A DNA stretch of 64,000 bases from Bacteroidales bacterium UBA5382 (GTDB taxonomy: Bacteria; Bacteroidota; Bacteroidia; Bacteroidales; Dysgonomonadaceae): assembly GCA_002409745.1 (NCBI GenBank), contig DHOU01000037.1, positions 112,460-176,459 of the forward strand, in the 5' to 3' direction. Both the position numbers and the translations under genes were made by a program. Shown one piece after another: positions 54,004 to 62,226 of the stretch. The notes under the pieces were generated by a model. It searched no databases. It was not told the origin of the DNA and saw nothing but the letters and a program-made list of their open reading frames with translations. Every line of letters starts with the position of its first letter. The first letter of the stretch is position 1.

Positions 54004-55575
54004 ATGGAAACGAAAACACAAACAATCGTCATCGGCGCCGGGCCGGCGGGATTGACCGCCGCGTATGAACTCGCACAAAAAACAGCGCATTCGGTTTCCG
54101 TCTTCGAGGCTTCGCCCGATATCGGAGGAATAGCCAAAACCGTCCGGCACAACGGTAACAGGATAGACATCGGCGGGCATCGCTTCTTTTCGAAAAACGA
54201 TTCCATCATGCAATGGTGGAATAATGTAATGCCTTTGCAGGGAGCGCCTTCCATCGATGATATCCTGCTACACAATAATAAGGAGCTGGTTTCAGGAGGT
54301 CCCGATCCGGAAAAGACCGACCGGGTGATGTTGCTTCGCCGGCGGGTATCGCGGATCTATTACCTGAAAAAATTCTTCGATTATCCGGTTTCATTGAAGC
54401 CGGAAACGCTTCGCAACATGGGCTTTTCCAAAACGATGAAAGCCGGCTTCGGATATCTGCGTGCCTGCTTGTGTAAACGGAAGGAAAATTCTCTGGAGGA
54501 TTTTTATATCAACCGTTTCGGGAAACCTCTGTATAAAATGTTTTTCGAAAACTATACCGAAAAAGTGTGGGGCGTTCATCCCTCCAAACTGGGAGCCGAC
54601 TGGGGGAGCCAGCGGGTAAAGGGACTTTCGCTCACGGCAATCGTGAAAGATATCGTCACCAAACCTTTCAAAAAGAGGTCGGTCGATCAAAAGGAAGTCG
54701 AAACATCGTTGATCGAACAGTTTATCTATCCTAAATACGGCCCGGGACATTTATGGGAAACGGTCGCCGACGATGTGCGGAAAAAAGGGGTGGAAGTATA
54801 TACGGCTTGTCCCGTAAAAAAAATAAATGTACAGGGGCGCAAAGTCGTTTCGGTGGTAGTGGAAGACGAAAACGGCCAGAGGGAAGCGCCTTGCGATTAT
54901 CTGCTGTCGTCCATGCCCTTGAAGGATTTGATTGCATCGCTCTCGGGAATCGAGATCGACGGTGAAGTGAAGGAAATCGCCGCGAATCTTCCTTATCGTG
55001 ACTTTATAACGGTCGGATTGTTGCTCGATAAGCTGTTGATCAAAAATAAAACGAAACTGAAAACGTGGAACGGATTGATTCCCGACACGTGGATCTATGT
55101 GCAGGAACCGGATGTGAAAGTGGGGCGCCTGCAAGTCTTCAATAATTGGTCGCCTTATATGGTGAACGATTTTAAGGATAAGGTTTGGATCGGAATGGAG
55201 TATTTTTGTAATGAAGGCGATGACTTGTGGAACATGCAGGATGAGGCTTTCATCGCATTTGCCGTCGATGAGTTGGCGAAGATCGGGATAATCGATAAGA
55301 AGGATGTGCGGGATGCCGTGCGCATTAAAGTGAAGAAAGCCTATCCGTCTTATTTCGGCAGTTATTATCAGTTAGATAAAGTGACCGGTTTCCTGAACGG
55401 AATCGACAACCTGTATTGCATCGGGCGTAACGGGCAGCATCGCTATAATAATATGGATCACTCCATGCTGACCGCTATCGAGGCCGTAAAGCACATCACG
55501 GGCGAATCGAACGATAAAAGCGCTATCTGGCAGGTGAATACCGAACAGGAATATCACGAAAGAAAATCAAAATAA
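54004..55575 (+). CDS. FAD-dependent amine-oxidase-type flavoprotein (UGM/protoporphyrinogen-oxidase-like)
   Basis: 523 residues. The N-terminal dinucleotide fold is [15 protein letters not shown], followed by [12 protein letters not shown], the pattern of the UDP-galactopyranose mutase and amine-oxidase superfamily. [33 protein letters not shown] and the C-terminal [22 protein letters not shown] complete it. It lies in a glycan cluster, so a sugar or lipid-linked substrate is plausible; the exact reaction is unknown. Coupled to the GT39-like gene (2 nt). Confidence 0.8.
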   Translation: METKTQTIVIGAGPAGLTAAYELAQKTAHSVSVFEASPDIGGIAKTVRHNGNRIDIGGHRFFSKNDSIMQWWNNVMPLQGAPSIDDILLHNNKELVSGGPDPEKTDRVMLLRRRVSRIYYLKKFFDYPVSLKPETLRNMGFSKTMKAGFGYLRACLCKRKENSLEDFYINRFGKPLYKMFFENYTEKVWGVHPSKLGADWGSQRVKGLSLTAIVKDIVTKPFKKRSVDQKEVETSLIEQFIYPKYGPGHLWETVADDVRKKGVEVYTACPVKKINVQGRKVVSVVVEDENGQREAPCDYLLSSMPLKDLIASLSGIEIDGEVKEIAANLPYRDFITVGLLLDKLLIKNKTKLKTWNGLIPDTWIYVQEPDVKVGRLQVFNNWSPYMVNDFKDKVWIGMEYFCNEGDDLWNMQDEAFIAFAVDELAKIGIIDKKDVRDAVRIKVKKAYPSYFGSYYQLDKVTGFLNGIDNLYCIGRNGQHRYNNMDHSMLTAIEAVKHITGESNDKSAIWQVNTEQEYHERKSK

Positions 55576-55695
55576 AACAGTATTTCCGTCTAACCGAACT
55601 GTCCGGCTATACAAGGGGTTACAAAGCTGCGAATTTATTTTTCTTGCATATATAATACAAATGCATTACATTTGCAGGTAAAGAGAGTCGTAAAT

Positions 55696-55941
55696 ATGAA
55701 AACAACAGTCGATCGAAAACAAACATCTTTCCGTCTTCGGGCGGATTTGCTAAACCGTCTGCGAATGGAGGCAAGAAAAGAAAACAGGAGCCTTAACAAT
55801 TATGTTGAGAATATTCTGATGAATGTAATTTCGCAGAAGCCTAATAAAATCACGTTGGAAGCGATGCACGAAGCTGAATCGGGGAAGGATTTGGAAACGA
55901 TTGAGTTGGATGATTTCAAAGAATATGTATCATCTCTATGA
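55696..55941 (+). CDS. Arc/RHH-type antitoxin
   Basis: 81 residues from ATG 55696, with AAAACAG spacing; eight preceding codons are non-conserved. The N-terminus KQTSFRLRADLLNRLRMEARKENRSLNNYVENIL is a ribbon-helix-helix DNA-binding domain. The acidic C-terminus (HEAESGKDLETIELDDFKEYVSSL) would bind a toxin. It overlaps the start of the next ORF by ATGA, the standard pairing. The antitoxin looks intact. Confidence 0.8.
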   Translation: MKTTVDRKQTSFRLRADLLNRLRMEARKENRSLNNYVENILMNVISQKPNKITLEAMHEAESGKDLETIELDDFKEYVSSL

Positions 55942-56045
55942 GAGTCTTGAAATTAATCGGCCAGTTTAAAAAAGACCTGAAGCGCATACAGAATAATCCG
56001 CAAATAATTGCGAGTTTGGTCTATCAATGCCGGAATTTGTTGTAA
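55938..56045 (+). pseudogene. Truncated YafQ/RelE-type toxin
   Basis: 35 residues: RVLKLIGQFKKDLKRIQ is the typical start of YafQ-family mRNA interferases (KxxxQFKKDLKR). The frame then stops; the rest of the toxin (about 55 residues with the catalytic His residues) is absent, and the next gene (gtrA) lies 14 nt beyond. The toxin would be inactive. Confidence 0.7.
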
Positions 56046-56059
56046 AAGTTTTTTTACTA

Positions 56060-56482
56060 TCAAAAGAGAATCAATTTCCGTGCTGTGAAATTCCAGATGA
56101 GAACGATGGCGGTGGTAATGATTTTGGATATCAGGTAAAACAATCCCGCTTGCTCCGTAAACAGCCACATGAGCAGCGACGTCAACAGTAATCCCACAAT
56201 ACCGATGACGGTAAAGATGAACAGTTCCGAAAAGCGGTTGTTCACCTTTCGCCGGTTAAAGACCCAGGAAATACTCAGCAGATAATTCACCGCCAGTCCG
56301 ATGATAAAAGCGATGGCGGCGGATAGAAGGTAATACAATCCTGCGAAACGGGTCAGCACGTAAAGAACGGAAAAATCGACCACGAAAGCGGTTCCTCCCA
56401 CAAAACCATAGCGGAACAGTTGGATAAAAACATTATCCGAGGGTTCATGCAAAAGCTTATGGAGTAGTTTGCTGTTCCTCAT
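56060..56482 (-). CDS. GtrA-family membrane protein
   Basis: 140 residues, four membrane helices. [23 protein letters not shown] is the family N-terminus; the later [15 protein letters not shown] and FTARKLILF are also conserved. GtrA proteins help move undecaprenyl-linked sugars across the inner membrane for O-antigen or cell-surface glycan modification. Convergent with the surface-glycan cluster on the plus strand and 17 nt from nupG on its own strand. Confidence 0.93.
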   Translation of the reverse strand: MRNSKLLHKLLHEPSDNVFIQLFRYGFVGGTAFVVDFSVLYVLTRFAGLYYLLSAAIAFIIGLAVNYLLSISWVFNRRKVNNRFSELFIFTVIGIVGLLLTSLLMWLFTEQAGLFYLISKIITTAIVLIWNFTARKLILF

Positions 56483-56499
56483 TGTCCAATCTCCAATCT

Positions 56500-57783
56500 C
56501 TATCCTCCAACCTCCATCTTCTTCGGTTTAAAAAGTACGGCAAAGAGGACGCCGACGATCAAGGCATATCCGGCGAAGATAAACCATACTGTTTGCCAAT
56601 CTCCTACGAGAAGCGATTTGATACCCGCCTCTGTGGGTACGTCTTGCCAACTACAGAACCGGTTGACGATCATTTGCGCGCTTAATGTGCCGACAGTCGC
56701 ACCGATACCGTTCGTCATCAACATAAACAATCCTTGCGCGCTGGAGCGGATGGAGTGGGGCGTTTCGTTATTGACGAACAGCGAGCCGGAGACATTGAAA
56801 AAGTCGAATGCGACACCATATACCAGCATGGAGAGTACGATGAGCCATAGTCCGCTTCCCGGATCGCCCAATCCGAAGAATCCGAAACGCAACGTCCAGG
56901 CTAACATCGAAATAAGCATCACCACCTTTATGCCGTACCGCTTAAAGAAAAACGGAATGAGGAGGATGCAAAAGGTTTCCGATATCTGCGACAGGGAAAT
57001 AAGAATGTTCGAATGCTGTACGCCGAACGTTTTGGCGAACTCTGGTATGGCTTCGTATGAGGCTAAAAACGGATTGGCGAAACTGTTGGTGATTTGCAGC
57101 GATACGCCCAACAACATGGAGAAAAGAAAGAAGATGGCCATGTTCCGGTTTTTGAAAAGAGAGAACGCATCCAGGCCGAGTGCTTGTGCGAGCGAACCTT
57201 TTCCGTTTTTCTCGCTGACGGGGCAAGGGGGAAGCGTGAAGGCATATACGCCCAATAAGATGCCGGCGATGCCACTCACGATAAATTGCATCGAACTGGT
57301 TTGGAATCCGAGTAAGTCCACGAGCCACATGGTGCAAATAAATCCGATGGTGCCGAATATGCGGATGGGGGGAAATTCTTTTACGGTATCTTTCCCCTCG
57401 CTTTCGAGAACGGTGTAGGCTACGGAGTTAGACAATGCCAACGTAGGCATATAAAACGCCAGGCTGGCGGTATAGAGGGTGAAAAGCATGGCGAATTCCA
57501 CTCCGGTGCCGGCTTGCATTCCGTACCATCCGGCGGCGAGCATGAAAGCGGCTGCAAGCAGATGGCAAATGCCTAACAGGCGTTGTGCGGGAATCCAGCG
57601 GTCGGCGACAATCCCCATCAATGCGGGCATGAATATTGATACGATGCCTTGTACGGAATAGAATAAGCCGATATGTGCTCCCAGTCCTGCCGGGCCCAGA
57701 TAGCGCGACATCGAGGTAAGGTACGCCCCCCAAACGGCAAATTGGAGGAAATTCATGATGATCAACCGGATTTTTAAACTCAT
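56500..57783 (-). CDS. nupG: NupG/XapB-type nucleoside:H+ symporter
   Basis: 427 residues, twelve membrane helices, major facilitator fold. The N-terminus [26 protein letters not shown] and the [21 protein letters not shown] segment are typical of the NHS family. It would import purine or pyrimidine nucleosides with protons; the exact range is not evident. Transcribed with gtrA (17 nt gap). Its upstream gap (57784-58031) has no recognised gene; a putative 62-residue ORF there is rejected. Confidence 0.93.
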   Translation of the reverse strand: MSLKIRLIIMNFLQFAVWGAYLTSMSRYLGPAGLGAHIGLFYSVQGIVSIFMPALMGIVADRWIPAQRLLGICHLLAAAFMLAAGWYGMQAGTGVEFAMLFTLYTASLAFYMPTLALSNSVAYTVLESEGKDTVKEFPPIRIFGTIGFICTMWLVDLLGFQTSSMQFIVSGIAGILLGVYAFTLPPCPVSEKNGKGSLAQALGLDAFSLFKNRNMAIFFLFSMLLGVSLQITNSFANPFLASYEAIPEFAKTFGVQHSNILISLSQISETFCILLIPFFFKRYGIKVVMLISMLAWTLRFGFFGLGDPGSGLWLIVLSMLVYGVAFDFFNVSGSLFVNNETPHSIRSSAQGLFMLMTNGIGATVGTLSAQMIVNRFCSWQDVPTEAGIKSLLVGDWQTVWFIFAGYALIVGVLFAVLFKPKKMEVGG

Positions 57784-58031
57784 AGTGCGTAAAAAAGATT
57801 AGTATTGTATGTCATTTTTTGTCATTCATTGTTTTTGACCGGAGCCTCGGTGCGCTTGTCTCCTTGGTAGCGGCAGGCAAAATTACGGATTTTTTCGATG
57901 ATGTGCGCGATTTGCTGTGAAAAAGAAAGGTTCGCCGTGAGGTTTTTTTCCACAAAGCGGTAATAAGTGCTTGCAAAATATCCGTAATTCTCCGGAACAT
58001 CTTATCTTTGATAAAAAAATAATTTACAATT

Positions 58032-58625
58032 ATGGATTTATCGGATTTACTAAATACGGCGACACAAAAATCGGTTGTCGATAATCTTTCGTCGCAATTG
58101 GGCTTATCTTCTCAACAAACCGGACAAGCCATCGAAGTGGCGCTTCCCGTTTTATTGGGAGCATTAGGGCGGAATGCGCAAACGCCGCAAGGGGCACAGA
58201 GCCTCGATAAGGCTTTGGAAAGCAAGCATGACGGCTCCCTGTTGGGAAACCTATCGGCCATGTTGGGCAATAATTCTTCTGATTTGCTCAACGATGGAAA
58301 CGGTATCTTGGGACATATCTTTGGAAATAAGAAAGATACCGTAGAGCAAGGCGTTGCTCAAAAGACGGGATTGAATACCGCACAAATAGGAAAGTTGTTG
58401 GCTTTATTGGCCCCCATCGTGATGGCCTATCTTGGAAAGCAGAAAAGACAGAAGAACGTATCGGCCGGAGGCTTGGGCGACCTTCTCGGTGGCTTGCTCG
58501 GCGGATCATCGGCTTCTTCCGCCCCGGGAACCGGCGGTATTATGGATACCCTCGGCGGTTTTCTCGATAAAGATGGCGACGGCGATTTCATCGACGACCT
58601 GGCCGGCATGTTCGGAAAGAAATAG
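58032..58625 (+). CDS. DUF937 protein
   Basis: 197 residues of the DUF937 (YidB-like) family, helical, with glycine-rich spacers. The N-terminus SDLLNTATQKSVVDNLSSQLGLSSQQTGQAIEVALPVLLGALGRNA and TGLNTAQIGKLLALLAPIVMAYLGKQ are typical. The C-terminus (LDKDGDGDFIDDLAGMF) contains a possible calcium-binding loop of EF-hand or dockerin type (DKDGDGDFIDD). No signal or membrane segment. Function unknown. Confidence 0.85.
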   Translation: MDLSDLLNTATQKSVVDNLSSQLGLSSQQTGQAIEVALPVLLGALGRNAQTPQGAQSLDKALESKHDGSLLGNLSAMLGNNSSDLLNDGNGILGHIFGNKKDTVEQGVAQKTGLNTAQIGKLLALLAPIVMAYLGKQKRQKNVSAGGLGDLLGGLLGGSSASSAPGTGGIMDTLGGFLDKDGDGDFIDDLAGMFGKK

Positions 58626-58740
58626 TACCTAAGCAACGAGGGTATTGGTTGAAGCAATGTTCTCGCTTTTTCTGAATAATCTTCTATTTTGCTTTGGAAA
58701 GATAAATAGTGCTATTTTAGGCGTATATAGAAATTTTATT

Positions 58741-58959
58741 ATGTATATTTGTTGTTTTCGGATAACAAAAAGCATCATTTATGCTCTTGAAGACTTATTG
58801 CGTAAAAGTAAAGCGGAAGTGTTTGAAAAAGAACTGTATCCCCTGTCTTTGGAACAATTGAATGCAGAGGTGGATAAGGCTTTGGATGACGAACGAAATA
58901 ATAGGCTGATAGGGGCCGAGGATTTGAAAAATAAGATCCGGCAAAGAGAATTATCATAG
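58741..58959 (+). pseudogene. Antitoxin with degraded N-terminus
   Basis: The last 50 residues (SKAEVFEKELYPLSLEQLNAEVDKALDDERNNRLIGAEDLKNKIRQ) match the C-terminal part of antitoxins that precede RelE/ParE toxins in Bacteroidetes. The upstream part (MYICCFRITKSIIYALE) is unlike the normal DNA-binding domain and may be a chance reading. The stop overlaps the first bases of a toxin remnant. Start codon uncertain. Confidence 0.5.
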
Positions 58960-59042
58960 CAAATGTTTTTGATACTAGGCAGAATCCTCGGAAAATTCAA
59001 GACACAAAAACCGAACTTAATAACGACGCTTCTGTTTCTTAA
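58959..59042 (+). pseudogene. C-terminal remnant of a RelE/ParE-type toxin
   Basis: Read from 58959, the frame gives ANVFDTRQNPRKIQDTK, the very conserved VFDTRQNPxK end of Bacteroidetes RelE/ParE toxins, then a short tail to a TAA at 59042. No start codon and about 80 residues are missing. It follows the antitoxin remnant directly. Confidence 0.7.
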
Positions 59043-59188
59043 TTTCTGATTTAGCGCCTTTCTTGTTGTTTCTTTGTTTCCTGAAAGGAAACTTTTTTAG
59101 CTGTTTTGTTGTTGTAAGTTAAACGCTCGCGGATATATCCGGTCGTAACGTACAATTGGTAGTACAAACTTAAAATCAATTTATAATT

Positions 59189-59668
59189 ATGAAAAGAAAA
59201 TTTAGTGTTCCGGTGATAATAGGGACTTTCCTTGTTGGATTATTTTTTATTACGACATCTTGTACAAAAGAAAAACTTATTTATCAATCCGACCGAGTAT
59301 ATGTGGATGTTGCTGACAAAGACTGGCATTGGGTGGAGAATGATAAATATGAAAACGGAGGGTTTTATATGGCCGAGAAACCTGTCCCGAATATTACTCA
59401 ATATATTTTTGATAATGCCGTTATTGAAGCTTATCTCTATTTTAACGATGGAAATTCGATTTCGATGACTAAACTTCCTTACATTAAGACGTTCCCGGCT
59501 GAAATAAAGGATGATAAAACGGGAGTAGTGGTCGGCTATCAACCCGTTACGGAGCACATCATGTGCGATTTTTTCCCTGGGAAAGTCGTTTTTTATATTG
59601 AAGTTTCCGATTTGGGATATCCTGAATATCTTGCAGACAGGACTTTTGATATACGAATGGTTTGGTAA
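59189..59668 (+). CDS. Lipoprotein of a small paralogous pair, member 1
   Basis: 159 residues with signal and lipobox FITTSC. After a short linker comes the motif KDWHWVEND, shared with the gene at 59841. Beta-rich: VIEAYLYFNDGNSISMTKLPY, KVVFYIEVSDLGY and a closing FDIRMVW. The two proteins align over their full length (DWHW, YIFDNAVIEAYLYF against IYKEGANIGYIFIG, and FRIVLIW/FDIRMVW at the end). Function unknown. Confidence 0.75.
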   Translation: MKRKFSVPVIIGTFLVGLFFITTSCTKEKLIYQSDRVYVDVADKDWHWVENDKYENGGFYMAEKPVPNITQYIFDNAVIEAYLYFNDGNSISMTKLPYIKTFPAEIKDDKTGVVVGYQPVTEHIMCDFFPGKVVFYIEVSDLGYPEYLADRTFDIRMVW

Positions 59669-59782
59669 TGCCGTAAGGGGCTCGCTTTATTGAGGATTTC
59701 TTGACGAATGAAGCGTATCGGCTGAGTTTATGTGAAGAAGTTTTTTTGAATCTTTTGATGCGGCGTTTTTTTAGCCTGTTTT

Positions 59783-59814
59783 TTTCTTCTTTCGATAAAT
59801 AATTTCTATTTTTG
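59783..59814 (+). promoter_or_regulatory. Promoter of the second paralogous lipoprotein
   Basis: TTTC (59783-59786), 20-nt spacer and TATTTTTG (59807-59814). The ATG is 27 nt further. So the two paralogues are likely transcribed separately. Confidence 0.65.
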
Positions 59815-59840
59815 ATGGAAAAATAAAAATAATAGAAGAA

Positions 59841-60311
59841 ATGGTACAAAAACGAATAACCTCGCTTGTTGCGTGTACATTCCTATTGGGAATATTTTTT
59901 ATCGTAACTTCCTGTGAAGATGATGAAAAAACGGACATGGTAGTCAGATCTTTTTCTGTACAACCTTCCGATTGGCATTGGGATAATGTTGAGAAGCGGC
60001 AGGAAGCTGTTTTCGATTTGCCTGAATTGACCGAGCAGATTTATAAAGAGGGAGCCAATATTGGTTATATTTTTATTGGCGAGCAAAAATTTGAGAATGA
60101 AGTACAGAAGTTACTTCCTTATAACTTTACATATCCCATCGAAGATGACAAAGGGGAAATGATCGGGCAATATACCGAAACCATTAGTTACGATATTAAA
60201 TATAAAGCCGATGGGAAAAGCACCGTGGCTTTCTATATTCAGAGCACGGACTTAGAAGGAGAAGGGGTCAATCTGCTGGATTATCACTTCCGTATTGTAC
60301 TTATCTGGTAA
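59841..60311 (+). CDS. Lipoprotein of a small paralogous pair, member 2
   Basis: 156 residues with lipobox FIVTSC. Shares the DWHW motif and the beta-strand order of its neighbour (59189) but has its own promoter. A YTETISYDIKYKADGKSTVAFYIQSTD segment fits a beta-sandwich. Its stop codon abuts the stop of folC on the other strand (60311/60312). Function unknown. Confidence 0.75.
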   Translation: MVQKRITSLVACTFLLGIFFIVTSCEDDEKTDMVVRSFSVQPSDWHWDNVEKRQEAVFDLPELTEQIYKEGANIGYIFIGEQKFENEVQKLLPYNFTYPIEDDKGEMIGQYTETISYDIKYKADGKSTVAFYIQSTDLEGEGVNLLDYHFRIVLIW

Positions 60312-61598
60312 CTATTTATAAAAAGGCAACGCGTCCGCAACGATAAACGAACTGCCGCCGATGAAGATGAAATCGTCTTCGGCGGCTTTTTTTTGCGCTT
60401 CATGCACGGCGGAAGCTACGGTAGGGTAGGTGCCACCTTGCAATCCGAAAGCGGCGGCTTGAGTCGCAAGCGTTTTTTCATCCATCGCCCGTTCTACCGA
60501 AGCCCGGGTAAAGTAATAAAAGGCATCTTTGGGCAGTAAAGCCAACACGGCGGTGATATCCTTGTCGTTTACCATGCCGAAGACAATATGCAGCCGCCGG
60601 TAATGCTCGTGCTTCAGTTGCCCGGCAATATAACGGATGCCGTGTGCGTTGTGCCCTGTGTCGCATACTGTTTTGGGACGTTCATTCACGACTTGCCATC
60701 GCCCCATTAACCCGGTCAATTCCACAACCTTTGCAAATCCCGAATGTACGGCTTCGGGCGGTATGGAGTAACCGGCTTTTTTCAGTTCCTCGACGGCAAC
60801 CAATACGGTTCGGGCATTTTTCTGTTGTGCCCATCCGCCTAATTCGTCTTTCAAAGCCGGGTAGCCCGGTGCATCGAATATCCATTCTTCATTTCTTTTG
60901 ACGGACGATAAATGGAGCAGGGCTGTTTCCGCAAAAACGAGGGGAGAACCCTCTTTTCGGGCTTTTTCGACGAATACCGAGCGGACTTCTTCCGCTTCTA
61001 TTTCGCCGATGACCACCGGAACCCCGGCTTTGATGATGCCTGCTTTTTCCGCCGCAATTTTCGGTAAGGTGTTACCGAGGTATTGCATATGGTCGAATCC
61101 GATATTGGTAATAACGCACAAGTCGGGAGAGATGATATTGGTGCTGTCCAACCTCCCCCCCAATCCGACTTCGATCACGGCTACATCGACCTTACAATCG
61201 GCAAAATATAAGAATGCCATCTCCATACTCAATTCGAAAAAAGAGGGCTTGATCGGTTCGAAGGCGGCGCGGTGCTTTTCGACGAAGTCTACGACATAAT
61301 TTTTATCGATCATCTTGCCGTTTACCCGGATACGCTCGCGGAAATCCAGCAGATGAGGCGACGTGTAAAGGCCGACTTTATATCCGGACTCTTGTAAGAT
61401 GGCTGCCAATAAGTGGCACGTCGATCCTTTGCCGTTTGTGCCGGCTACATGAATGGTTTTAAAGTGATGATGAGGATGATGGAAATAAGCATCGAGGGCG
61501 AGGCTGTTGTCGAGTCCTTCCTTGTAAGCCAAGTGTCCGATGCGTTGATATTCGGGAAGTTGTTGATATAGATAGTGGAGCGTTTCTTCGTAATTCAT
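60312..61598 (-). CDS. folC: Folylpolyglutamate/dihydrofolate synthase
   Basis: Adds glutamate to dihydropteroate and folates. 428 residues: N-terminal Mur-ligase-like ATPase with VAGTNGKGSTCHLLAAIL (P-loop), LYTSPHLLDFRERIRVNG, VDVAVIEVGLGGRLDSTN and GFDHMQYLGNTLPKIAAEKAGI; C-terminal domain with MGRWQVVNERPKTVCDTGHN and IVFGMVNDKD. Full length. Convergent with the lipoprotein at 59841. Confidence 0.97.
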   Translation of the reverse strand: MNYEETLHYLYQQLPEYQRIGHLAYKEGLDNSLALDAYFHHPHHHFKTIHVAGTNGKGSTCHLLAAILQESGYKVGLYTSPHLLDFRERIRVNGKMIDKNYVVDFVEKHRAAFEPIKPSFFELSMEMAFLYFADCKVDVAVIEVGLGGRLDSTNIISPDLCVITNIGFDHMQYLGNTLPKIAAEKAGIIKAGVPVVIGEIEAEEVRSVFVEKARKEGSPLVFAETALLHLSSVKRNEEWIFDAPGYPALKDELGGWAQQKNARTVLVAVEELKKAGYSIPPEAVHSGFAKVVELTGLMGRWQVVNERPKTVCDTGHNAHGIRYIAGQLKHEHYRRLHIVFGMVNDKDITAVLALLPKDAFYYFTRASVERAMDEKTLATQAAAFGLQGGTYPTVASAVHEAQKKAAEDDFIFIGGSSFIVADALPFYK

Positions 61599-61670
61599 TG
61601 TCTCTAATTAAAAACCTACAAAAGTAAGCCTTTTTACTCGAATCACCCCGTTATCCGGGATCAATTTTTT

Positions 61671-61715
61671 GGAGACTGTAGACCGGAGACTGTAGACCAG
61701 AGACCAGAGACCGGA
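61671..61715. repeat. GAGACTGTAGACC-type repeat upstream of folC
   Basis: Imperfect repeats of GAGACTGTAGACC and AGAGACC, similar in style to 19233 and 44946. Position between DUF2905 and folC. Confidence 0.65.
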
Positions 61716-61736
61716 GAATCGCCCTTTATCGATTTC

Positions 61737-61964
61737 TTATTTTCCCCCTATTTGCCGGATAAGCCAAATGAGCAGGCTTACGATCACACTGATGAGAATG
61801 GTTGTTGTAATAGGAAAGTAAAAACGGAAGTTTTCTTTTTCGATGCGGATATCGCCCGGAAGGCGTCCCAGAAAGGATAGTTTATCGCCGAAAAAAGCCA
61901 GAATGATCCCGACGATAAGAAGAATGATCCCGATATCTATCAATATTTTCCCGATTTCCTGCAT
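61737..61964 (-). CDS. DUF2905 small membrane protein
   Basis: 75 residues with two helices (IGIILLIVGIILAFFG and PITTTILISVIVSLLIWLI) joined by the family signature LGRLPGDIRIEKENFRFYFP. Function unknown. A long hairpin (61984-62030) lies in its 5' leader. Confidence 0.92.
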   Translation of the reverse strand: MQEIGKILIDIGIILLIVGIILAFFGDKLSFLGRLPGDIRIEKENFRFYFPITTTILISVIVSLLIWLIRQIGGK

Positions 61965-61983
61965 GCTTATTTTTATTGGGAAG

Positions 61984-62030
61984 GAAAGTTCCCGAAGGGG
62001 TCATTCTAATCGACACCTTCGGGAAACTTC
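61984..62030 (-). terminator. Long imperfect hairpin between the DPP III and DUF2905 genes
   Basis: Two 19-nt arms (core TTCCCGAAGG/CCTTCGGGAA, 16 of 19 pairs) around a 9-nt loop. Downstream of the DPP III stop on the minus strand, so it may end that transcript or separate it from DUF2905. Confidence 0.6.
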
Positions 62031-62226
62031 TGTTGATTGCTTAGAAACTATTTTGAATTTTTTTATGCGGTGTTTTTTAGTCATTTTTTGATGGATTTGA
62101 ACTTTCGTTTCGCATTGAATAGCGGGCTATTGGAAAGAAAGGAAAGTTCAAAGGCGCAAAAAAAGGCAAAAAACAGCATAAAAGAATAAACAAAATTAGA
62201 TCATTCGGAAAATTCAAAACAGTTTC

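Noticed and set aside
56618..57418. 266-residue ORF antisense to nupG
   Set aside because: Shadow of a clear transporter gene.
57812..58000. 62-residue ORF upstream of nupG
   Set aside because: No conserved feature, no ribosome site; likely noncoding leader.
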